This document shows, one piece after another, positions 1 to 4,205 of a stretch of 5,721 nucleotides of DNA. The notes below the pieces were generated by a model. That model ran no database searches and was not told where the DNA came from. It was given only the letters and a program-made list of their open reading frames with translations. How positions within the stretch are numbered: position 1 is the first letter of the stretch; every line of letters begins with the position of its first letter. Source of the DNA: Actinomycetes bacterium. Lineage in GTDB: Bacteria > Actinomycetota > Acidimicrobiia > Acidimicrobiales > Palsa-688. The translations under genes and the position numbers were made by a program. The stretch covers positions 1 through 5,721 of the forward strand of contig JAKAXG010000325.1 in the NCBI GenBank assembly GCA_021827225.1, read 5' to 3'.

Positions 1-1224
1 CGATCTGTCATCCACGATGCCCAGTACCGAGGGTGCGAGTACCCGGCCAGGAAGGGCTGGGGCCACAGCACCATCGAGTACGCCGTGGCCGCGGCCAGCC
101 TGGGCGGGGCCCGGCGGCTGGCCCTGTTCCACCACGACCCGGCCCGAACCGACGGCGACATCGACCGGATCCTGGCCGGGCTGGACCCGTCGCCGTCGGG
201 GTTGATCGTCACGGCCGCCGCCGAGGGCTGCTGCGTGCGGCTCGGTCAGCCCGGGCGGCGACCGGGGCCGTCCCGACCGGCCGGCGAGCCCCCCGCCGTA
301 GTGGGGCCGGCCGCCGCGGACCCGGCTCGCTCCGTCCTGCTGGCCCTGCCCGACGACGGCGTGGCACAGGTCTTCCGGGAGGCGGCCGAGGAGATGCAGC
401 TCCCGGTGGAGAGGCTGCCGCCCGTCTGGTTCGGGCGGATGGATCCCACCACCGTGGTCGTGATCGACTGCGACCGGCCCGACTGGCGCGATCGCCTGGC
501 CGGTCTGCAGGCCCGCGGAGCGGCGTGCAACCCGGTGGTTCTCGGTGTCACCCGGCGCCGGCCGCCCTCCGGAGGCGACCCTTCGGTGGCCGGGTGGCTG
601 GTGTGGCCGGCCTCCCCGGCCCACGTCCGGGCCAAGCTGCAGGCCGCCCTGCTGGGGCGGTCCTGCCGCTGGCAGGTGGCACCGGTCCCGGAGGACGAGG
701 AGCGGCGCCTGGAGGCGCTCAGCCGGCTCGCCCTGCTCGACACCGTCCCCGAGGAGCGCTTCGACCGCATCGCCCGGCTGGCCCGGGACCGGCTGAAGCT
801 GCCGGTGGCCCGGGTGGTGCTTGTCGACCGGGACCGCCAGTGGTTCAAGTCCCGGATCGGCGACGACCGGGTCCAGACACCGCGCGACGAGTCGGTGTGC
901 GCCCACGTCATTCTCGAGGAGGAAGTGTTCCAGGTGACCGATCTGCTGCTCGACGAGCGCTTCGCCGACAGCCCGGTGGTCACCGGGCCGGAGCGGGCCC
1001 GCTTCTACGCCGGGGCACCGCTGGTGATGCCCGACGGCACCCGCGTGGGCACCCTGTGCGTGGTGGACCACAGGCCCCGTGTCCTCGACGCCGGCCAGCT
1101 GGCCGAACTGCGCCACCTGGCCCGGCTGGTCAGTAGCGAACTGGTAGCCGATGGGTGGTCACCGGCTGACGGCCCGGTCAGAGAAGCAGGCTCCCGCCAT
1201 CCACCGTCAGCACCTCGCCGGTGA
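1..1224 (+). CDS. MBL-fold hydrolase / degenerate receiver / GAF fusion protein (5' end missing)
   Basis: The reading frame is open from base 1 to the TGA at 1222-1224, so the gene begins before the window; 407 codons are visible. Numbering from the first visible codon, residues 1-80 resemble the C-terminal part of a metallo-beta-lactamase-fold hydrolase: HDAQY (5-9), GHST (21-24) and FHHDP (43-47) are typical metal-site and closing motifs of such proteins. Residues about 111-220 look like a response-regulator receiver domain, with strand VVVIDCD (152-158) keeping an Asp, but the usual Lys-Pro of the last strand is Trp-Pro (202-203). Residues about 233-378 form a GAF domain with RQWFKS, SVCAH, RFYAGAPL and GTLCVVD, the arrangement seen in N-terminal GAF domains of bacterial sensor proteins. 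A cytoplasmic signalling role is inferred; the hydrolase substrate and GAF ligand cannot be told. The GTG at 85 is not the real start, because recognisable domain sequence lies upstream of it. The last 47 bases overlap the convergent reductase gene. Confidence 0.85.
   Translation, partial: RSVIHDAQYRGCEYPARKGWGHSTIEYAVAAASLGGARRLALFHHDPARTDGDIDRILAGLDPSPSGLIVTAAAEGCCVRLGQPGRRPGPSRPAGEPPAVVGPAAADPARSVLLALPDDGVAQVFREAAEEMQLPVERLPPVWFGRMDPTTVVVIDCDRPDWRDRLAGLQARGAACNPVVLGVTRRRPPSGGDPSVAGWLVWPASPAHVRAKLQAALLGRSCRWQVAPVPEDEERRLEALSRLALLDTVPEERFDRIARLARDRLKLPVARVVLVDRDRQWFKSRIGDDRVQTPRDESVCAHVILEEEVFQVTDLLLDERFADSPVVTGPERARFYAGAPLVMPDGTRVGTLCVVDHRPRVLDAGQLAELRHLARLVSSELVADGWSPADGPVREAGSRHPPSAPRR
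697..1134 (+). other. GAF domain within the fusion protein
   Basis: This segment encodes a full GAF domain. It opens with the helix around RRLEALSRLALLDT, which often leads into GAF domains, and continues through VVLVDRDRQWFKSRIG, TPRDESVCAHVI, FADSPVVTG, RFYAGAPL and GTLCVVD. GAF domains bind small ligands or mediate dimer contacts in signalling proteins. No output domain (GGDEF, EAL, kinase or HTH) follows: only about 29 residues of arginine/proline-rich tail remain before the stop. Any output must come from the hydrolase portion or a partner protein. Confidence 0.85.
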
Positions 1225-1924
1225 CCCACGACGACAGGTCGGAGCAGAGGTACAGGGCGGCCCGGGCGATGTCCTCGGGCTGGCCGAGGCGCCGCAGAGG
1301 CCACGGCCGGGAAGCCTCCTCGCCCTCGGGCTCCCACAGGGCCCTGGCGAAATCGGTTTTCACCAGGCCCGGGGCGATGGCGTTCACCCGGACCTTCGGG
1401 CCCAGCTCGGACGCCAGGTGCTTGGTCAGGTGTATGAGCGCGGCCTTGGTCATGTCGTAGATCCCGATGGGCCCGGAGAAGGTCATGGCTCCGACCGATG
1501 AGATGTTCACCACCACACCGCCCCTCTCCGACATGGTCTGGCGCCAGGCTTCCTGGATCCACACCAGCGGGCCTCTCAGGTTGACCTCCACGGTCTTGTC
1601 GAAGCGGCCCAGATCTATGTCGATGGCCCGGCCGTAGTACGGGTTGGTGGCGGCGTTGTTCACGAGGATGTCCAGGCCCCCGAACCGCTCGATGGTGGCG
1701 GCCACGCAGGCCTGCGCGGCCGCCGGGTCGCCGGCGTTGGCGGCGAAGACCGCCGTCTCGCCCTGTATCGAGGCTGCGGCCTCCTCCAGCCCGGTGATCT
1801 TGCGCGAGGTGAGCATCACCGAAGCCCCGTTGCCCGCCAGCTCCGCGGCGATGGCCGCCCCGATACCCTTTGACGCCCCGGTGACCAGGGCCACCTTGCC
1901 GGTGAGGTTGACCGTCGTTGCCAA
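1178..1924 (-). CDS. SDR-family NAD(P)-dependent oxidoreductase, DHRS4-like
   Basis: This encodes a 248-residue classical short-chain dehydrogenase/reductase, the usual length for the family. It has the cofactor motif TGASKGIG (15-22), NNAA (89-92, in place of the usual NNAG), catalytic Asn115, Ser143, Tyr156 and Lys160 (Y-D-M-T-K), and the PG motif at 185-186. Ser40-Arg41 after the second strand suggests NADP(H) preference. VNNAATNPYYG, APGLVKTDFARALW and RRLGQPEDIA resemble DHRS4-type carbonyl/retinol reductases and their bacterial relatives, so reduction of a carbonyl or oxidation of an alcohol in the cytoplasm is likely; the substrate is unknown. The start is TTG at 1922-1924, because AGGAGG lies 8 bases upstream and the family consensus begins a few residues in. 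An in-frame upstream start at 2005 would add a low-complexity arginine-rich stretch. The gene is convergent with, and overlaps, the hydrolase-GAF gene. Confidence 0.92.
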   Translation of the reverse strand: MATTVNLTGKVALVTGASKGIGAAIAAELAGNGASVMLTSRKITGLEEAAASIQGETAVFAANAGDPAAAQACVAATIERFGGLDILVNNAATNPYYGRAIDIDLGRFDKTVEVNLRGPLVWIQEAWRQTMSERGGVVVNISSVGAMTFSGPIGIYDMTKAALIHLTKHLASELGPKVRVNAIAPGLVKTDFARALWEPEGEEASRPWPLRRLGQPEDIARAALYLCSDLSSWVTGEVLTVDGGSLLL

Positions 1925-1932
1925 GTTCCCTG

Positions 1933-1938
1933 CCTCCT
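1933..1938 (-). promoter_or_regulatory. Shine-Dalgarno AGGAGG setting the TTG start of the SDR gene
   Basis: On the minus strand the sequence reads AGGAGG, then 8 bases, then TTG at 1922-1924. This is a perfect match to the anti-Shine-Dalgarno complement at normal spacing and decides for the TTG over the upstream in-frame start at 2005. Confidence 0.85.
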
Positions 1939-1963
1939 GCCCTCGATGGAATCCGCCGATGAT

Positions 1964-1984
1964 CGCCCGGCCACCGGCCGGGCG
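1964..1984. repeat. 9-bp perfect inverted repeat with 3-base loop, upstream of the SDR gene
   Basis: Arms CGCCCGGCC (1964-1972) and GGCCGGGCG (1976-1984) flank ACC. The repeat lies in the divergent intergenic region, 40-60 bases upstream of the reductase TTG. It would form a very stable GC hairpin if transcribed, or could be an operator. No T-run follows on either strand, so it is not a canonical intrinsic terminator. Nearby, a CAACCGGG direct repeat (1985-1992 and 2003-2010) and the palindrome GCGCCGGCGC (2012-2021) may only reflect the high GC content. Confidence 0.5.
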
Positions 1985-2062
1985 CAACCGGGCCGGGCGC
2001 GACAACCGGGCGCGCCGGCGCCTGGCAGACTCGGCGGTCGTGCCCGTCCCGTCGCCGTCGCC

Positions 2063-2593
2063 ATGATCTCACCGCCCCGCCGGGACCAGGCTTTCCCCGG
2101 CCGGATCCCGCCAGTGCGTCAGCAGTGGAGCCGACTCAGCCTGCCCGTGCGGGTGGCGGTCACCGCCGGGCCGGTGGTGGTGCTGGCTGCCATAGCTGCC
2201 GTCAACGCCGTCGCCGGCGTGACCATCGCGGTCCTGGTGCTGGGCCTGGCCGCGGCGACGGTCGTGTACGTGAAGAACCGCACCGACCTGCACAACGCCG
2301 CCGTGGACCGGGGCGATATCCCCCTGGCGGCCGATCCCCATTTCTCCGACGTGGACAGGGAGTCGTTGCCGACGGCTGTTCTGACCAAGCTCCGCCTGGA
2401 CCACCTCGAGCCCGCCGGGATCGGCCGGGTGCGGCGGTTCGACGGCGGATGGATAGTGCGCCGCCGCAACCCCCGGGACGTGGCCGTGCTGATCGGTGAC
2501 GACGGCGGGTGGGCCCGATTCGATCCGAGGCGGGTCAACGACCTGTGGGCGGTGACGGAGTACCGGGCCGGCCGGGGTCGCGAACCGGGGTGA
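2063..2593 (+). CDS. Unrecognised protein with two predicted membrane segments
   Basis: I do not recognise this family. From ATG 2063 it is 176 residues. A basic, proline-containing N-terminus (1-30) is followed by two adjacent hydrophobic stretches, about 31-51 and 53-70, the second ending at Lys71-Asn-Arg. This suggests a membrane hairpin or two short helices. A soluble, charged region (71-176) follows, containing HFSDVDRESLPTAVLTKLRL and a likely beta-rich part with GGWIVRRRNPRDVAVLIGDDGGW. The start is uncertain. An earlier in-frame ATG at 1946 would prepend 39 residues of Arg/Pro/Gly/Ala-rich sequence lying in the intergenic repeat zone, so it is disfavoured. GTG at 2114 is a later option. 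No purine-rich ribosome site precedes 2063, so a leaderless transcript is possible. The stop is 25 bases before the decarboxylase start, which suggests one transcript. Confidence 0.65.
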   Translation: MISPPRRDQAFPGRIPPVRQQWSRLSLPVRVAVTAGPVVVLAAIAAVNAVAGVTIAVLVLGLAAATVVYVKNRTDLHNAAVDRGDIPLAADPHFSDVDRESLPTAVLTKLRLDHLEPAGIGRVRRFDGGWIVRRRNPRDVAVLIGDDGGWARFDPRRVNDLWAVTEYRAGRGREPG

Positions 2594-2618
2594 CCCCCGG
2601 CTCGGGCAAGCTGGACCG

Positions 2619-3983
2619 GTGCCCAACCCGATGTTCGTTCCGGACGAGCGGATGATGTCGCTCATCTTCGACTACTGCCGCGATCGGCTGAGACTGGAAC
2701 CGGTGCCCCTGGACTACTCGGGGGAGAAGAAGATCCTCGACGGGGCGCTCGAGGGGCTGATGACGGCGGCGGGCAACGACCCGGAGCGGGTGCTCGGGAT
2801 CTTCTCCGAGGTGCTGGCACCGGCGGTGGTCTCGTGCGACAGTCCCCGGTTCCTGGCCTTCATACCGGCCGCCCCCACCAAGGCATCCCTCCTGTTCGAC
2901 ATGGTGGTGTCGTGCTCGTCCCTCCAGGGCAGTTCCTGGTTGGAGGCGGCCGGGGCGGTGGCGGCCGAGAACCAGGCCCTGCGGGTGATCGCCGACCTGG
3001 CCGGGCTGCCGGCCACCGCCGGGGGGTGCTTCGTGTCGGGCGGGTCGGCCGGGAACCTTTCGGCTCTGGTCGTGGCCCGCGAGATCGGGCGGCGCCGGTT
3101 GGGGCAACGGGCTCCGGGCCGGCTCCGGATAGCCGTCAGCGACCAGGCCCACGCTTCGGTGGGGAAGTCGCTGGCGGTGATCGGGGTGGACCCGTTGGTG
3201 GTGCCGACCAGCCGGCAGCGCCTGACCGGCCCGGAGCTGGAGCGGGCCATCCGCGCCGATCCGGATCCCTCGAGCATCGTGGGCGTGGCGGCCACCGCCG
3301 GTACCACCAACGCCGGGATCATCGACGACCTGGCCGGCATCGCAGAGGTGGCCGGGCGGCGGGACCTGTGGTTCCACGTGGACGGGGCGTACGGGGGGGC
3401 GGGCCTGTTCGCGCCCTCGGTTCGCGACCGCTACGCCGGGGTGGAACTGGCCGATTCGCTGGTCATCGACCCGCACAAGTGGCTGTTCGCTCCCTTTGAT
3501 TGCGCCTCGCTCCTGTACCGCAACCCGAACCTGGCCCGGGCGGTCCACACCCAGGACGCCAGCTACCTCGACGTCATCCACACCGATGCTCCGGAGGAGT
3601 GGAACCCGAGCGACTACGCCTACCACCTGACCCGGCGAGCACGGGGCCTGGCCCTGTGGTTCTCGCTGGCGGTGTACGGCACCGATGCCTACCGCGACGC
3701 CGTGGAAGCGGCCCTGGCCGTGGCGAGGGAGGCCGCCGAGCTGATCCGTGGCACCCCAGGCCTCACCCTGGTGCGCGACCCGGAGCTGTCGGTGGTGCTG
3801 TTCCGCCGGGACGGCTGGCGGGCCGGGGACTACGACCGGTGGTCACGGCGGTTGCTGCAGGACCAGGTCGGCTTCGTGACGCCGACCAAATGGGAGGGTG
3901 AGACGGTGGCCCGCCTGGCGTTCCTGCACCCGGAGACCTCCATATCGATCGTCCAGGAGATCCTCGGGACCATGCTGTCGTGA
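2619..3983 (+). CDS. PLP-dependent group II (aromatic-L-amino-acid type) decarboxylase
   Basis: This encodes a complete 454-residue pyridoxal-phosphate enzyme of the group II decarboxylase family (DDC / tryptophan, tyrosine or glutamate decarboxylase relatives), near the normal family length. Key motifs in order are FLAFIPAAP (78-86, substrate-pocket side), the phosphate-loop region SGGSAGN (140-146), SDQAHAS with ring-stacking His178, ATAGTTNAG (225-233), HVDGAYGG with Asp255 facing the pyridine nitrogen, and DPHKW with Lys287 forming the internal aldimine. Tyr333 or Tyr335 in SDYAYH may be the mobile-loop tyrosine of decarboxylation. The enzyme should turn an amino acid into an amine plus CO2 in the cytoplasm. 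Overall similarity is closer to aromatic amino acid decarboxylases than glutamate decarboxylases, but the substrate cannot be fixed. Start GTG 2619 is tentative; ATG 2631 and ATG 2652 are in frame, and none has a strong ribosome site. It probably shares a transcript with the membrane-protein gene. Confidence 0.93.
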   Translation: MPNPMFVPDERMMSLIFDYCRDRLRLEPVPLDYSGEKKILDGALEGLMTAAGNDPERVLGIFSEVLAPAVVSCDSPRFLAFIPAAPTKASLLFDMVVSCSSLQGSSWLEAAGAVAAENQALRVIADLAGLPATAGGCFVSGGSAGNLSALVVAREIGRRRLGQRAPGRLRIAVSDQAHASVGKSLAVIGVDPLVVPTSRQRLTGPELERAIRADPDPSSIVGVAATAGTTNAGIIDDLAGIAEVAGRRDLWFHVDGAYGGAGLFAPSVRDRYAGVELADSLVIDPHKWLFAPFDCASLLYRNPNLARAVHTQDASYLDVIHTDAPEEWNPSDYAYHLTRRARGLALWFSLAVYGTDAYRDAVEAALAVAREAAELIRGTPGLTLVRDPELSVVLFRRDGWRAGDYDRWSRRLLQDQVGFVTPTKWEGETVARLAFLHPETSISIVQEILGTMLS

Positions 3984-4026
3984 ACCTGCCGGTTGCATCG
4001 GCCCTCCGGTTCGTCGACTCTGGCCC

Positions 4027-4054
4027 TAAAGACCCGGTGGCGGCCCTCCGATAC
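4027..4054 (+). promoter_or_regulatory. Putative sigma-28 (FliA/WhiG-type) promoter for the S8 protease
   Basis: TAAAGACC (4027-4034) is followed after 12 bases by TCCGATAC (4047-4054). The sigma-28 consensus is TAAAGTTT, about 11 bases, then GCCGATAA. The TAAA and CCGATA cores match exactly, with a TAAA-to-octamer gap of 16 bases, inside the 14-16 range accepted for sigma-28/sigma-D. Transcription would begin near 4060, leaving a leader of about 68 bases before ATG 4128. This is inferred from pattern only; no sigma factor gene is in the window. Confidence 0.5.
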
Positions 4055-4085
4055 CACACGGGGTGACCTGCGGAAGGGGACAGGA

Positions 4086-4102
4086 ATGCACATCTCGTGC
4101 AT
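4086..4102 (+). promoter_or_regulatory. Small inverted repeat in the protease leader
   Basis: ATGCAC (4086-4091) and GTGCAT (4097-4102) are perfect complements around the loop ATCTC. If the promoter above is right, this hairpin lies in the 5' untranslated leader, 10 bases before the Shine-Dalgarno sequence. It includes the in-frame ATG at 4086, an alternative but less likely start. It may be a leader stem or an operator half-site pair; six base pairs can also arise by chance. Confidence 0.35.
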
Positions 4103-4112
4103 CGGCGGACAT

Positions 4113-4118
4113 GAGGAG
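4113..4118 (+). promoter_or_regulatory. Shine-Dalgarno GAGGAG setting the protease start at 4128
   Basis: GAGGAG lies 9 bases before ATG 4128. This start yields a textbook signal peptide. The in-frame ATG at 4086 also has purines just upstream (AAGGGGACAGGA) but would add 14 polar residues in front of the signal peptide. Confidence 0.7.
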
Positions 4119-4127
4119 CATGGTGCA

Positions 4128-4205
4128 ATGCGGGCTGGGACACGTCTGGTGGCGGCGGGTGCGCTTCTGACCTCTCTGGTGGCCGGTGCGCCGGCCGCTT
4201 TCGCC
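4128..4205 (+). other. Signal peptide of the S8 protease
   Basis: This covers the first 26 codons from ATG 4128. The n-region contains Arg2 and Arg6, the hydrophobic core runs from Leu7 to about Ala21, and Ala24-Phe25-Ala26 forms an AXA signal-peptidase I site before APAG. Export is probably by Sec, since no twin-arginine motif is present. Confidence 0.85.

Larger units (their letters stand above)
3984..4127 (+). other. Intergenic region upstream of the protease
   Basis: This 144-base gap holds a sigma-28-like promoter, a small hairpin and the protease ribosome site. A 10-base direct repeat, CGGCCCTCCG, occurs at 3999-4008 and 4041-4050; the second copy overlaps the spacer and -10 element of the putative promoter. 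I found no convincing intrinsic terminator for the decarboxylase gene: no GC stem followed by a T-run. Confidence 0.5.

Noticed and set aside
33..1136. Plus-strand frame of 367 codons overlapping the hydrolase-GAF gene
   Set aside because: Its product is arginine/proline/glycine-rich low complexity; the other frame carries clear MBL and GAF motifs.
1950..1985. A sigma-70-type promoter for the SDR on the minus strand (TTGCGC, 17 bases, GATCAT)
   Set aside because: Only about half the bases of each box match; this is no better than chance in such GC-rich DNA.
1925..2005. N-terminal extension of the SDR from a start at 2005
   Set aside because: The family consensus begins just after the TTG at 1924, which has a perfect AGGAGG; the extension has no homology-like features.
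1946..2062. 39-residue N-terminal extension of the membrane protein from ATG 1946
   Set aside because: The extension is Arg/Pro/Gly/Ala low complexity, crosses the inverted-repeat zone and begins 22 bases from the divergent SDR start with no ribosome site; ATG 2063 is preferred.
2535..3626. Minus-strand open frame (363 codons) opposite the decarboxylase
   Set aside because: It is a compositional shadow of a clearly real decarboxylase on the plus strand, and its translation has no domain signature.
4021..4127. Riboswitch (c-di-AMP or c-di-GMP type) in the protease leader
   Set aside because: GC-rich pieces recall such leaders, but I could not match the conserved core of either class, and a sigma-28-like promoter explains part of the region.
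4111..4170. Short ORF from ATG 4111 overlapping the protease start in another frame
   Set aside because: It is only 19 codons; its initial ATG overlaps the protease Shine-Dalgarno region and it has no ribosome site of its own.
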